Below are positions 9,272 to 18,165 of a stretch of DNA of 64,000 nt, piece after piece. The stretch comes from Chitinophagaceae bacterium (GTDB lineage Bacteria > Bacteroidota > Bacteroidia > Chitinophagales > Chitinophagaceae). The stretch is from contig CANGIT010000001.1 of the NCBI GenBank assembly GCA_947454155.1, forward strand, positions 186,001 through 250,000, in the 5' to 3' direction. The notes beneath the pieces were generated by a model. That model was given only the letters and a program-made list of their open reading frames with translations, searched no databases and was not told the origin of the DNA. How positions within the stretch are numbered: the stretch's first letter is position 1; each line of letters begins with the position of its first letter. The translations under genes were made by a program, and so were the position numbers.

Positions 9272-12124
9272 ATGAGTAAAGAACCCCTTCAGGATATCAT
9301 CGACGTTTCGGGTGCACGAGAGCACAATTTGAAAAACATAGACATTCAGGTGCCGAAAAACAAGCTGGTGGTATTCACCGGCGTAAGTGGCAGCGGAAAG
9401 TCGTCTTTGGCTTTTGATACCATTTACAACGAAGGGCAGCGTCGTTACATGGAAAGCTTTTCGGCCTATGCAAGACAGTTTATCGGCGATATGGAGAGGC
9501 CTGATGTAGACAAAATCACCGGCCTTTCTCCCGTGATTTCCATCGAACAAAAAACCACCAATAAAAATCCTCGCAGTACAGTAGGGACCATTACAGAGAT
9601 TTACGATTTTCTGCGATTACTTTTTGCCCGTGCCGGTGAAGCCTACAGTTACAATACGGGTAAAAAAATGGTGAAGTTCAGTGAGGAAGAGATAGTGCAA
9701 TCGGTGTTCAATAAATTCAATCAGCAAAAAATCAGTTTGCTCGCACCATTGGTCAGGGGCCGAAAAGGGCATTATCGCGAGTTGTTTGAAGACATTAGAA
9801 AGAAAGGATTTTTGAAGGTAAGGGTGGATGGCGAAGTGAAAGACCTGGTGCCTAGAATGCAACTCGACAGATACAAGATACACGACATCGAAGTAGTGGT
9901 AGATCGTTTGCAGGTAACAGAAGATATGAAGGTGAGGGTGAGTCAGAGTGTTCAAAAAACTTTGCAGATGGGCAAAGACCTGATTTTTATTTTGAATCAT
10001 GCAACAGATGAAGTGTCGCAATATAGCAAGCAGTTGATGTGTATCGAAACCGGTATCAGTTATGAAGAGCCTTCGCCCAATGCATTTTCTTTCAATTCTC
10101 CCTATGGGGCATGTCCTGTTTGCAAAGGCCTGGGGGCTGTTTATCAGATCAATCGCTCTGCCGTATTGCCCGATCCACAATTGAGTGTAAAAGCGGGAGG
10201 CATTGCGCCGTTGGGTGAAGAAAGGGAAGCATTTGTTTTCAAACAAGTACAGCAGCTGGCTCGCAAATGGAAAATCGACCTCGATAAACCTGTTGGTCAG
10301 TTGCCGGAAAAAGCAAAGAACCTGTTGCTATATGGTCGTGAAGAAATAGATGAAGCCGCTGCGCTCACTGTAGATGCGGATGAGCAAGACAAGTCTGCTC
10401 CGCCCGTTGAAGGTGAATACGAAGGCGTGGTGAACATGGTGAAACGTTGGTTTGTTTCGGGCAACTCTTCCGATCATCTCCGCGAATGGGCCGAGCAATT
10501 CATGCAGCTAAGCACTTGTACCGATTGTAACGGAGCACGTTTGAAAAGAGACAGCCTTTGGTTCAAAATCAATGAAAAAAACATTGCGCAACTCGGCGAC
10601 ATGGGACTCGATAAACTGGCGGAATGGTTTTCGGATGCGGCCGAAAAAATGAGTGAAAAGCAACAGAAAATTGCAAAAGATATTCTCAAGGAAATCCGTG
10701 ATCGTCTTCAGTTTTTACTCGATGTGGGACTTACATACCTCACCCTCAATCGGCCTTCCAAAAGCCTGAGTGGAGGTGAATACCAGCGTATCCGTTTGGC
10801 TACACAGATTGGCTCTCAGTTGCAGGGCATCACTTATATTCTCGATGAGCCCAGCATTGGACTGCATCAGCGCGACAACCAGCGACTGATTACAGCCTTG
10901 CAAAATCTACGCGACATTGGCAATACGGTGTTGGTGGTAGAGCACGATAAAGACATCATGCTGGCGGCTGACCACCTTGTGGATATTGGTCCTAAAGCAG
11001 GTATTCATGGCGGTAGAATTGTGGCGCAAGGAACTCCAAAGGATGTGTTGCAATCAGGTTCGGAAACTTCGATGTACCTGAGTGGCCAAAAAAAGATTGC
11101 CGTTCCAGCCGAAAGAAGAAAAGGTAATGGTCATACTATCTCACTGAAAGGTGCATCGGGTAACAACCTTCATAAAGTAAATGTGGAATTTCCTTTAGGG
11201 AAACTCATATTGGTTACTGGTGTTAGTGGCAGCGGTAAGTCAACATTGATCAACGATACGCTTTATCCCATTCTCAACCAGCATTTTTATCACTCCAAAA
11301 CTTCTCCTTTAGCTTATCAATCTATAAAAGGATTGGAACATCTCGACAAGGTGATTGAAATTGACCAAAGTCCTATCGGTCGCACACCCAGAAGCAATCC
11401 GGCTACTTATTGCGGTTTCTTTACCGACATCCGCACTTTGTTTGCCGCCGTGCCGGAGGCCAAAATCAGAGGGTACAATGCCGGCCGTTTTTCGTTCAAT
11501 GTGAAAAGCGGAAGATGCGAAACCTGCGAGGGTGGCGGCATGCGTGTGATTGAAATGAATTTCCTGCCCGATGTGCAAGTGCACTGCGAAAGATGCAATG
11601 GCAAAAGATACAACCGTGAAACACTGGAAATCAGGTACAAAGGAAAATCCATCAGCGATGTGCTCAACATGATGGTGGATGAGGCGGTGGTGTTTTTTAA
11701 TGCGGTTCCATTCATCTACAGAAAAATCAAAATGTTACAGGAAGTGGGATTGGGCTACATCACCCTTGGACAAAGCGCTGTAACGCTGAGTGGTGGCGAA
11801 GCGCAGCGGGTGAAGCTGGCTACGGAATTGTCAAAGCGGGATACTGGAAGAACTTTCTATATTTTGGACGAGCCTTCTACCGGCTTGCATTTTCAAGACA
11901 TCAGCATGCTGCTTGATGTGCTGAATAAGCTGGTAGACAGAGGCAATACAGTATTGGTGATTGAGCATAATCTGGATATCATAAAAGTGGCCGACCATAT
12001 CATTGATATCGGACCGGAAGGTGGTGATGGAGGCGGCAGAATTTTGTTTGAAGGAGCGCCGGAGAAAATGCTCAACATCAAAGACAGTCATACTGCCAAG
12101 TATCTTAAATTGGAGATGCAGTAA
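9272..12124 (+). CDS. uvrA: Excinuclease ABC subunit A
   Basis: Damage-recognition ATPase of nucleotide excision repair; it dimerises, scans DNA and loads UvrB. The chosen start MSKEPLQDIIDVSGAREHNL gives 950 residues, typical for UvrA; an in-frame ATG 14 codons earlier lies within the promoter region. Walker A motifs GVSGSGKSS (~37-45) and GVSGSGKST (~650) mark the two ABC modules. Each module has its signature (LSGGEYQRIRLA, LSGGEAQRVKLA) and Walker B (YILDEPSIGLH, YILDEPSTGLH). Zinc-binding cysteine pairs are present: CPVC and CTDC in the first half, CETC and CERC in the second. All canonical parts are intact. It is a single gene with its own promoter, convergent with the elaA-like gene downstream. 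Confidence 0.97.
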   Translation: MSKEPLQDIIDVSGAREHNLKNIDIQVPKNKLVVFTGVSGSGKSSLAFDTIYNEGQRRYMESFSAYARQFIGDMERPDVDKITGLSPVISIEQKTTNKNPRSTVGTITEIYDFLRLLFARAGEAYSYNTGKKMVKFSEEEIVQSVFNKFNQQKISLLAPLVRGRKGHYRELFEDIRKKGFLKVRVDGEVKDLVPRMQLDRYKIHDIEVVVDRLQVTEDMKVRVSQSVQKTLQMGKDLIFILNHATDEVSQYSKQLMCIETGISYEEPSPNAFSFNSPYGACPVCKGLGAVYQINRSAVLPDPQLSVKAGGIAPLGEEREAFVFKQVQQLARKWKIDLDKPVGQLPEKAKNLLLYGREEIDEAAALTVDADEQDKSAPPVEGEYEGVVNMVKRWFVSGNSSDHLREWAEQFMQLSTCTDCNGARLKRDSLWFKINEKNIAQLGDMGLDKLAEWFSDAAEKMSEKQQKIAKDILKEIRDRLQFLLDVGLTYLTLNRPSKSLSGGEYQRIRLATQIGSQLQGITYILDEPSIGLHQRDNQRLITALQNLRDIGNTVLVVEHDKDIMLAADHLVDIGPKAGIHGGRIVAQGTPKDVLQSGSETSMYLSGQKKIAVPAERRKGNGHTISLKGASGNNLHKVNVEFPLGKLILVTGVSGSGKSTLINDTLYPILNQHFYHSKTSPLAYQSIKGLEHLDKVIEIDQSPIGRTPRSNPATYCGFFTDIRTLFAAVPEAKIRGYNAGRFSFNVKSGRCETCEGGGMRVIEMNFLPDVQVHCERCNGKRYNRETLEIRYKGKSISDVLNMMVDEAVVFFNAVPFIYRKIKMLQEVGLGYITLGQSAVTLSGGEAQRVKLATELSKRDTGRTFYILDEPSTGLHFQDISMLLDVLNKLVDRGNTVLVIEHNLDIIKVADHIIDIGPEGGDGGGRILFEGAPEKMLNIKDSHTAKYLKLEMQ

Positions 12125-12134
12125 TCCTTTTTTC

Positions 12135-12599
12135 CTACAGCTGATTTGCTGTGTGATCGGTCAATCTCATTTCAATATGGGGGATGCCGTCTTCGAGGTA
12201 TTCATCGCTGCAAACAACAAATCCCAGTGATTGATAAAAGTCAAGCAGGTAACACTGCGCACCAATGCGGATGATATTTACATTGAATTTTTCCAGGGTC
12301 GTTTTTATGGCCAGTTGCATCATGGCTATGCCATATCCTTTTTTACGGTAGTAGGGATGGGTGATCACCCTGCCGATGCTGCTATCCTCATAACTGATGC
12401 CGGGTGGAATGATGCGTACGTAAGCCACAAGCTGATTGTTGGAGATGCCCATCAAGTGCCACGATTGCTGGTCTTTATAATCCATGTCCTGATAAACACA
12501 GTTTTGTTCCACCACAAAAACTTTGCTTCTCAATTCGAGAATGTCATAAAGTTCGGCTGTGTTCAGTTCGTTGAAATGTTTGCAGGTCCAATGAATCAT
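12135..12599 (-). CDS. ElaA-like GNAT acetyltransferase
   Basis: Small GNAT-fold N-acetyltransferase (~154 residues with the start MIHWTCKHFNELNTAEL; an earlier in-frame ATG overlaps rarA). The ElaA hallmarks are visible: LYDILELRSKVFVVEQNCVYQDMD, then AYVRIIPPG and GRVITHPYYRKKGYGIAMM, where the RKKGYG segment is the acetyl-CoA pyrophosphate loop, and DFYQSLGFVV at the end of the fold. The substrate is unknown for ElaA-type enzymes. The gene begins 8 bases after rarA ends, so the two are probably cotranscribed. Its stop is 10 bases from the convergent uvrA stop, with no terminator between them. Confidence 0.85.
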   Translation of the reverse strand: MIHWTCKHFNELNTAELYDILELRSKVFVVEQNCVYQDMDYKDQQSWHLMGISNNQLVAYVRIIPPGISYEDSSIGRVITHPYYRKKGYGIAMMQLAIKTTLEKFNVNIIRIGAQCYLLDFYQSLGFVVCSDEYLEDGIPHIEMRLTDHTANQL

Positions 12600-12607
12600 A
12601 ACGTTGA

Positions 12608-13867
12608 TCAGTAGCCGTAAATATCTTTCCATCTTTCCTTCAGGAATTTCCGGATTTCTTCTTCACGGGTGTTTTTTTGGGGTGAATAAAATCTTGTACC
12701 GGATAAGGCCTCGGGCAGGAACTCCTGCAATACAAAGTTGTTGGCGAAATGATGAGCGTATTGATAATCCTTCCCGTAATCCATGTTCTTCATCATCCGT
12801 GTGGGGGCGTTGCGCAAATGCAGGGGAACAGGCAAGTCGCCTTTTTTTCTGACCACATCCAGCGCCTCGTCGATGGCCATGTAAGAGGCGTTGCTTTTTA
12901 CGGAAGTGGCCAAAAAAATAGCGCATTGCGAAAGGATGATCCTGCTCTCGGGATAGCCGATGACACTAACCGCCTGAAATGTGGTATTGGCCATCAAAAG
13001 AGCGTTGGGATTGGCATTGCCGATGTCTTCACTGGCAAAAATGAGCATTCTTCGGGCGATGAATTTTACATCTTCGCCGCCATCTATCATGCGAGCGAGC
13101 CAGTATACTGCGGCATTGGGATCGCTGCCGCGCATGCTTTTGATGAAAGCAGATACGATATCGTAATGTTGCTCGCCACTTTTGTCGTACAAGGCAACTT
13201 TATGCTGAGCAATGGTCATTACTACTTCTTCGGTGATGGTATCATTGGCGCCTAGCTGCTCGCATACGATTTCGAACAGGTTGAGCAGTTTTCGGGCATC
13301 ACCACCCGAAATGCGGATCAGGGATGCGGTTTCTTTCAGCTGCAGTTTTTTGGAGGCAATGGCCGGGTCTTTTTCCATGGCCATGTTCAGCAAATGAATC
13401 AGATCTTCTTCTTGCAATGCTTTCAAAACATATACCTGGCATCTGCTGAGCAAGGCGCTGTTTACTTCAAAAGAAGGGTTTTCGGTGGTGGCGCCAATCA
13501 GGGTGATTGTGCCTTTCTCTACGGCTCCCAGCAGCGCATCTTGCTGGCTCTTGTTGAATCGATGAATCTCATCAATAAACAACACGGCACCATCATGTGT
13601 CTTGGCAGCTTCGATCACCTCGCGTATTTCCTTCACTCCGGAGGAGATAGCACTTAGCTGATAAAAAGGAAATTGTAATGAATTGGCAATAATGCCGGCA
13701 ATGGTTGTTTTGCCCACACCTGGCGGCCCCCACAATATCATCGACGGAATTTTGCCTTGTTCGATTGCCTTTCTGAGAATACTGCCTTCACCGGTCAGAT
13801 GTTGCTGTCCGGCCAGTTCATCCAGCGTTTGCGGACGCATACGTTCGGCAAGTGGTGTATTGAGCAT
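12608..13867 (-). CDS. rarA: Replication-associated recombination ATPase RarA (MgsA)
   Basis: AAA+ ATPase related to clamp loaders, acting at stalled replication forks. The 419 residues have normal family length. Walker A is GPPGVGKTT (~46-54), Walker B is AVLFIDEIHRFNKSQQDALL (~95-114), sensor 1 is ITLIGATTENPSFEVN, and the arginine-finger segment is SALLSRCQVY. The C-terminal half has the RarA tetramerisation region, including RGSDPNAAVYWLARMI and RRMLIFASEDIGNANP, and ends near YYSPQ-like FYSPQKNTREEEI. Complete, with a plain start MLNTPLAERMRPQTLDEL. It leads a two-gene unit with the ElaA-like acetyltransferase. Confidence 0.96.
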   Translation of the reverse strand: MLNTPLAERMRPQTLDELAGQQHLTGEGSILRKAIEQGKIPSMILWGPPGVGKTTIAGIIANSLQFPFYQLSAISSGVKEIREVIEAAKTHDGAVLFIDEIHRFNKSQQDALLGAVEKGTITLIGATTENPSFEVNSALLSRCQVYVLKALQEEDLIHLLNMAMEKDPAIASKKLQLKETASLIRISGGDARKLLNLFEIVCEQLGANDTITEEVVMTIAQHKVALYDKSGEQHYDIVSAFIKSMRGSDPNAAVYWLARMIDGGEDVKFIARRMLIFASEDIGNANPNALLMANTTFQAVSVIGYPESRIILSQCAIFLATSVKSNASYMAIDEALDVVRKKGDLPVPLHLRNAPTRMMKNMDYGKDYQYAHHFANNFVLQEFLPEALSGTRFYSPQKNTREEEIRKFLKERWKDIYGY

Positions 13868-13946
13868 GCACGCAAATTACCATAAAACAGCTGAAGAATC
13901 TAGTGCTCGTCATCATCGCGTTGATTATTTTTGATGACATAAGATA

Positions 13947-14417
13947 TCATTCAGCAGTTATCCAATTGAAAAGGTATTCCTCCTTATACTCGATTTCAAA
14001 TTTCCTGAGGAAGCCTATGTACTCTTTTTTGAAGGATGATTTTTTGTGATGCTCCTCTTGATGTAAAATGTAATGATACACTTTGCTGACTTGTGATCTT
14101 GAATAACTGAAAACGCCATATCCTTCTTGCCATGAAAACCTGGATTTTAGGAACTGATGGTTATTAATGTAATTACTGGAATTGTTCTTGATGTCCCTGA
14201 CCAAATCAGCCACTGAAATTGCCGGCTTCAGGCCAATAAAGCAATGAACATGATCTTCCACTCCGTTGATGATAATGGATTTGCAGCCATGCTGTGAAAC
14301 GATACCCGACATGTATTTAAATACTTCTTGTCTCCATGATTTATCCAGTAATGCTTGTCTGTGTTTTACAGCAAATACTACTTGAATATGGATTTGAGAG
14401 TAGGTTCCGGCCGCCAT
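13947..14417 (-). CDS. Y1/HUH single-strand transposase (IS200/RAYT-like)
   Basis: A 156-residue transposase of the Y1_Tnp superfamily, which cuts and joins single-stranded DNA at hairpins using one tyrosine. The HUH motif is DHVHCFIGL (His56 and His58 from the start MAAGTYSQIHIQVVFA). The catalytic tyrosine is probably Tyr116 in YHYILHQEEHH. The tail (FKKEYIGFLRKFEIEYKEEYLF) is typical of stand-alone members in Bacteroidota. An alternative start 8 codons upstream (14441) is possible. It has no TnpB partner. The region upstream of its start holds an array of palindromes (14486-14742), the layout expected of a REP-associated tyrosine transposase. IS200-like TnpA is the alternative reading. The gene looks intact. 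Confidence 0.88.
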   Translation of the reverse strand: MAAGTYSQIHIQVVFAVKHRQALLDKSWRQEVFKYMSGIVSQHGCKSIIINGVEDHVHCFIGLKPAISVADLVRDIKNNSSNYINNHQFLKSRFSWQEGYGVFSYSRSQVSKVYHYILHQEEHHKKSSFKKEYIGFLRKFEIEYKEEYLFNWITAE

Positions 14418-14485
14418 TTTGTTTTTTACAAATGACAGCATTTGTTTGATGAAGTTTCTTTAATAAATAAATATTAATTCAAGAT

Positions 14486-14645
14486 GTTGTGGTATAATAA
14501 TGTCACCCCTTCGGGGTTAAGATGGAGTTGCGGTGGAATAATATCACCCCTTCGGGGTTAAGATGGAGTTGCGGTGGAATAATATCACCCCTTCGGGGTT
14601 AAGATGTATGTTGTGGTAGAATAATATCACCCCTAAGGGGTTAGG
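14486..14645 (+). repeat. REP-like direct repeat array (four ~41-bp units)
   Basis: Three 41-bp units begin at 14486, 14527 and 14568, with a diverged fourth at about 14610. Each carries the palindrome ACCCC-TTC-GGGGT (TAA loop in unit four) preceded by AATAATATC (AATAATGTC in unit one). Nine bases before each palindrome is GTGG (units two and three), GTAG (unit four) or GTAT (unit one). This resembles the GTRG tetranucleotide that precedes REP hairpins recognised by RAYT transposases, although the spacing is longer than usual. Confidence 0.85.
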
Positions 14646-14670
14646 TTTTATACTCAGTCAAATAAAATAC

Positions 14671-14685
14671 AACCCCGAAGGGGTG
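14671..14685 (-). repeat. Inverted REP-like unit (short)
   Basis: AACCCCGAAGGGGTG is the reverse complement of the palindrome core in the array. The AATAATATC arm is not conserved here. Confidence 0.75.
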
Positions 14686-14718
14686 GCAGTATTTTAGAAT
14701 ATCAATCAAGAAAAAATA

Positions 14719-14742
14719 AACCCCGAAGGGGTGATATTATTT
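14719..14742 (-). repeat. Inverted REP-like unit overlapping the aspS stop codon
   Basis: AACCCCGAAGGGGTG followed by ATATTATT is the reverse complement of the core plus its AATAATATC arm. The arm contains the aspS stop codon (14737-14739). On the aspS strand the hairpin is followed by a T-rich stretch, so it may also act as the aspS terminator. Confidence 0.75.
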
Positions 14743-16563
14743 CAAATCCAGGCGAATCTGTAATTCATCAAATTGTTTTTGATCGATGGCAGATGGTGCA
14801 TCAATCATCACGTCGCGGCCACTGTTGTTTTTGGGGAAGGCAATGAAGTCGCGTATGCTCTCGCTCCCGCCTAGGATAGCACATAAGCGGTCGAAACCAA
14901 ATGCAATGCCACCATGAGGAGGTGCGCCATATTCAAATGCGCCGAGCAGAAATCCGAATTTATGTTGCTGTTCATGTTCATCCATTCCCAATGCGGCAAA
15001 CATTTTTTGTTGCAGCTCTTTCTGGAAAATACGGATACTGCCACCGCCAATTTCATTGCCGTTAAGCACCATGTCGTAGGCGTTGGCCTTGATGTTGGCG
15101 TAGGGATGTTTAAGGTATTCAGCAGGATTTTCGATCACAGGATTGTTATTGATCATGGTATCAATATCCGTTGGTTTGGGAGATGTGAAGGGATGATGAC
15201 GCGCTACCCAGCGATTGTCGTCTTCTGCGTATTCAAAAAGCGGAAAGTCGAGAACCCAGAGTAATTTGAATTCGTGGGGTTGACGAAGTCCTAGCTGTTG
15301 ACCCAGATGAAGTCTGAGTTCGCTGGTGGCCTTTCTGGTTCTTTCTTCTGCGCCCGCCAGCATCAGGATGAGGTCGCCGGGCTGAGCTTGCATGGCAGTC
15401 GCTATCGCTTTCAATTTTTCCTCGCTGTAGAATTTATCTATGCTGCTCTTGAAGCTGCCATCTGCATTGCATTTGATGTATACCAATCCTTTCATGCCAA
15501 TCTGCGGGCGTTTCACCCATTCCGTGAGTTCGTCTGTCTGCTTGCGGGTGTATTCGCTGCAGCCGGGAGCGGAAATCGCAATGACACTTTCGGCTTCATC
15601 AAAAACTTTGAAGTCGGCGCCGCTGATGAGGTGCGAGAGGTCTTCTCTGCCTGGAAAAGTATGCGAAGGGTATTTCAGGTTGCAGAGCTTCATGCCGAAA
15701 CGGATATCCGGCTTGTCATTGCCGTAAGTCCACATGGCATTTTCCCAGGTCATGCGTTCTGCCTTTTCGGTATAATCGATGTTCTTTACATCTTTGAAAA
15801 TTCTTTTCACCAAACCTTCAAACATGTTGAGTATGTCTTCCTGTTCTACAAATGCCATTTCGCAATCGATCTGTGTGAATTCGGGCTGACGGTCGGCACG
15901 TAAATCTTCATCACGGAAACATTTCACTATCTGATAATAACGGTCATAGCCGCTCACCATCAGCAATTGTTTGAATGTTTGCGGCGATTGGGGCAACGCA
16001 TAAAACTGGCCGGGGTTCATACGGCTGGGCACCACAAAATCTCTGGCCCCTTCGGGGGTGGATTTGATCAGGAAAGGTGTTTCAATGTCCATGAACTGCT
16101 GCTCATGTAAGTAATTTCTGGTGCTTCTTCCTACAGCGTATCTCAGTTCGAGGTTTCTCTTCACGGCGTTTCTGCGCAAATCGAGAAAGCGGTATTTCAT
16201 CCTGAGGTCGTCGCCTCCATCGGTATCATCCTGAATGGTGAAGGGTGGGGTGATGGATTTATTGAGGATGCTGAAATCTGTTACCAATATCTCAATGTCG
16301 CCTGTAGCGAGATGGGCGTTTTTATTGCTGCGCTCACTAACGGTACCAGATACCTGCAAAACGAACTCGCGGCCCAGGGGATTGGCTTCCAGCTGTTCGT
16401 TGAGGTGCTCGGCAAACAGCAATTGCGTGATGCCATAACGGTCGCGGAGGTCAACAAATGTGATGCTGCCGAATTTGCGGATGGTTTGCACCCAGCCCGA
16501 AAGGGTTACAGAGAGGTTGACGTTTTTGAGATTCAATTCTCCACAGGTATGTGTTCTGAACAT
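14737..16563 (-). CDS. aspS: Aspartyl-tRNA synthetase
   Basis: Class II synthetase charging tRNA-Asp. The 608 residues match the bacterial type with the extra GAD domain. The N-terminal OB-fold (residues 1-~110) recognises the anticodon and includes [22 protein letters not shown]. Motif 1 is around [20 protein letters not shown], motif 2 around [19 protein letters not shown], and motif 3 is [15 protein letters not shown] near the C-terminus. The GAD insertion lies about residues 300-420. The gene is complete. Its last codons overlap a REP-like palindrome. A -7 box lies ~135 bases upstream of the start. Confidence 0.97.
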   Translation of the reverse strand: MFRTHTCGELNLKNVNLSVTLSGWVQTIRKFGSITFVDLRDRYGITQLLFAEHLNEQLEANPLGREFVLQVSGTVSERSNKNAHLATGDIEILVTDFSILNKSITPPFTIQDDTDGGDDLRMKYRFLDLRRNAVKRNLELRYAVGRSTRNYLHEQQFMDIETPFLIKSTPEGARDFVVPSRMNPGQFYALPQSPQTFKQLLMVSGYDRYYQIVKCFRDEDLRADRQPEFTQIDCEMAFVEQEDILNMFEGLVKRIFKDVKNIDYTEKAERMTWENAMWTYGNDKPDIRFGMKLCNLKYPSHTFPGREDLSHLISGADFKVFDEAESVIAISAPGCSEYTRKQTDELTEWVKRPQIGMKGLVYIKCNADGSFKSSIDKFYSEEKLKAIATAMQAQPGDLILMLAGAEERTRKATSELRLHLGQQLGLRQPHEFKLLWVLDFPLFEYAEDDNRWVARHHPFTSPKPTDIDTMINNNPVIENPAEYLKHPYANIKANAYDMVLNGNEIGGGSIRIFQKELQQKMFAALGMDEHEQQHKFGFLLGAFEYGAPPHGGIAFGFDRLCAILGGSESIRDFIAFPKNNSGRDVMIDAPSAIDQKQFDELQIRLDLK

Positions 16564-16696
16564 ATAGAAAGTAAAAATTAAACTTTTTAAAAATCAGCAA
16601 TTAATAGAATATGCCCTATTCAAGGTCAATATCAAAAAAACAGACCGAGCCTTAGTGTAAAAAATCACCCAAAGGAAATTGCAGTTGCCAACCGGG

Positions 16697-16704
16697 CAAA
16701 TATA
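16697..16704 (-). promoter_or_regulatory. -7 promoter element TATATTTG upstream of aspS
   Basis: An exact TAnnTTTG match on the minus strand, between the small membrane-protein gene and aspS. It implies a leader of roughly 125 bases, in which no known riboswitch or clear T-box-like structure was recognised. Confidence 0.45.
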
Positions 16705-16726
16705 AAGCATCTCGTTCAACCTTAAT

Positions 16727-17125
16727 TCACATGGTTTCTAAGTCATGTGGATGTTTTGGCTTCCATATCAGGTAGTAATAGCCCAATACCAACAGGCCAA
16801 TGGCAAATGGAATGATGGCGAGGTGCTTGAAAGTGAAATCACCATATAATTTCATGGTGTCAAATTTTAGAAACTCGCTGATCATCCAATAACTGTTGGC
16901 CGAAATCCAAACTGTGATAGCCAGATTATGGCACCATTCGCTCATGTATTGCCTTGTTCGCCAGGCGATCACTATAGAAATTAGCAAGGTGGGGAAAATC
17001 ATCAGAATACCCAAAGGTTTCCAGACCATACACCAGGCCACATCTTTGAACAACCAGAAAACGATGTGCAGGTTTTCCATTTTACGGTAACGTAAAGGGA
17101 TGGTATAAATGGATTCTTGACTCAT
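16727..17125 (-). CDS. Small polytopic membrane protein, unknown function
   Basis: A 132-residue hydrophobic protein with about three or four membrane segments: ~20-56 (rich in Trp, with WCMVWKPLGILMIFPTLL), ~67-86 (NLAITVWISANSYWMISEF) and ~101-122 (HLAIIPFAIGLLVLGYYYL). The charged tail KPKHPHDLETM would face one side of the membrane. The conserved-looking pattern of Trp, His and Asn in and beside the membrane spans suggests a genuine family, but I do not recognise it. It lies between sucD and aspS on the same strand. The sucD terminator sits just upstream of it, so it is likely to have its own promoter, which was not identified. Confidence 0.7.
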   Translation of the reverse strand: MSQESIYTIPLRYRKMENLHIVFWLFKDVAWCMVWKPLGILMIFPTLLISIVIAWRTRQYMSEWCHNLAITVWISANSYWMISEFLKFDTMKLYGDFTFKHLAIIPFAIGLLVLGYYYLIWKPKHPHDLETM

Positions 17126-17146
17126 GGATGGATGGTTGTCATTGCA

Positions 17147-17178
17147 ATAAAAAACTCCAATCGAGTCTGATTGGAGTT
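17147..17178 (-). terminator. Intrinsic terminator of sucD
   Basis: Perfect 10-bp stem AACTCCAATC / GATTGGAGTT (17153-17162 and 17169-17178). On the minus strand it is followed by a T-run. Confidence 0.9.
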
Positions 17179-17197
17179 GTATAAAAGAGTGTTGTAT

Positions 17198-18073
17198 TTA
17201 TTTTTTCAAAGCAGCCGCCATTGTCTTGCCGATATCCGCAGGACTGGCCACTACATGAATACCGCATTCGCCCATGATTTTCATTTTGGCTGCAGCTGTA
17301 TCGTCAGCACCACCAACGATAGCACCGGCATGTCCCATTCTGCGACCGGGAGGCGCGGTTTGTCCGGCGATGAAACCTACTACCGGTTTCTTATTACCTG
17401 TAGATTTGATGTAGTGTGCGGCCTCAGCTTCCATACCTCCGCCAATCTCACCAATCATCACAATCGCTTCTGTTTCGTCGTCGTTCATCAACAATTCTAC
17501 CGCTTCTTTGGTGGTGGTGCCAATGATGGGATCACCTCCGATACCGATGGCGGTAGAAATGCCTAATCCGGCTTTGGCTACCTGATCGGCAGCTTCATAA
17601 GTAAGTGTACCTGATTTGGAAACAATGCCGATTTTTCCTTTTTTGAAGATGAATCCCGGCATGATACCCACTTTACATTCTTCTGCAGTGATGACACCTG
17701 GGCAATTGGGGCCTATCAAACGGGTTGAAGTTCCTTTCAGATAATTTTTGACCTTAACCATATCCTGAACAGGAATGCCTTCGGTGATACAAACCACTAA
17801 AGCAATGCCTGCTTCAGCGGCTTCCATGATGGCATCCGCAGCAAAAGCAGGGGGTACGAAAATAATACTCACATTGGCGCCGGCTGTTTTTACGGCATCA
17901 GCCACTGTATTGAAAACGGGTCTGTCCAGATGAGTGCTTCCGCCTTTTCCGGGCGTAACACCACCTACCACATTAGTACCATATTCAATCATTTGAGTAG
18001 CATGGAAAGTACCTTCTGTACCGGTGAAGCCCTGTACAATAACTTTAGAATCTTTGTTGACTAAAACTGACAT
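17198..18073 (-). CDS. sucD: Succinyl-CoA synthetase (ADP-forming) alpha subunit
   Basis: Alpha subunit of succinyl-CoA ligase in the TCA cycle; it binds CoA and carries the phosphohistidine. The 291 residues match the family. The start [24 protein letters not shown] is the CoA-binding Rossmann region. [20 protein letters not shown] and [16 protein letters not shown] are the signature segments. The active histidine lies in [13 protein letters not shown] (~residue 247). The beta subunit gene sucC is not adjacent. A well-matched promoter (TTTG-N18-TATCTTTG) and a strong terminator show that it is a single-gene transcription unit. Confidence 0.97.
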   Translation of the reverse strand: MSVLVNKDSKVIVQGFTGTEGTFHATQMIEYGTNVVGGVTPGKGGSTHLDRPVFNTVADAVKTAGANVSIIFVPPAFAADAIMEAAEAGIALVVCITEGIPVQDMVKVKNYLKGTSTRLIGPNCPGVITAEECKVGIMPGFIFKKGKIGIVSKSGTLTYEAADQVAKAGLGISTAIGIGGDPIIGTTTKEAVELLMNDDETEAIVMIGEIGGGMEAEAAHYIKSTGNKKPVVGFIAGQTAPPGRRMGHAGAIVGGADDTAAAKMKIMGECGIHVVASPADIGKTMAAALKK

Positions 18074-18111
18074 TTTTAAAATGGATATAGATGAACTGAA
18101 TAAAAGTCGTG

Positions 18112-18141
18112 CAAAGATAAGGTTTGAATTTGTGAATCAAA
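18112..18141 (-). promoter_or_regulatory. sucD promoter, TTTG-N18-TATCTTTG
   Basis: On the minus strand TTTG (18138-18141), an 18-base spacer and TATCTTTG (18112-18119) give a near-consensus Bacteroidota promoter about 40 bases before the sucD start. Confidence 0.8.
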
Positions 18142-18165
18142 CAATGTAAATGGAAAATCACGGAC

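Noticed and set aside
14486..14742. CRISPR-like repeat array
   Set aside because: The whole 41-bp unit is repeated, with no unique spacers. Units are palindromic and occur in both orientations, and no cas gene is near.
15298..15903. 201-codon open frame opposite aspS
   Set aside because: Antisense shadow within conserved AspRS sequence; no domain is recognised.
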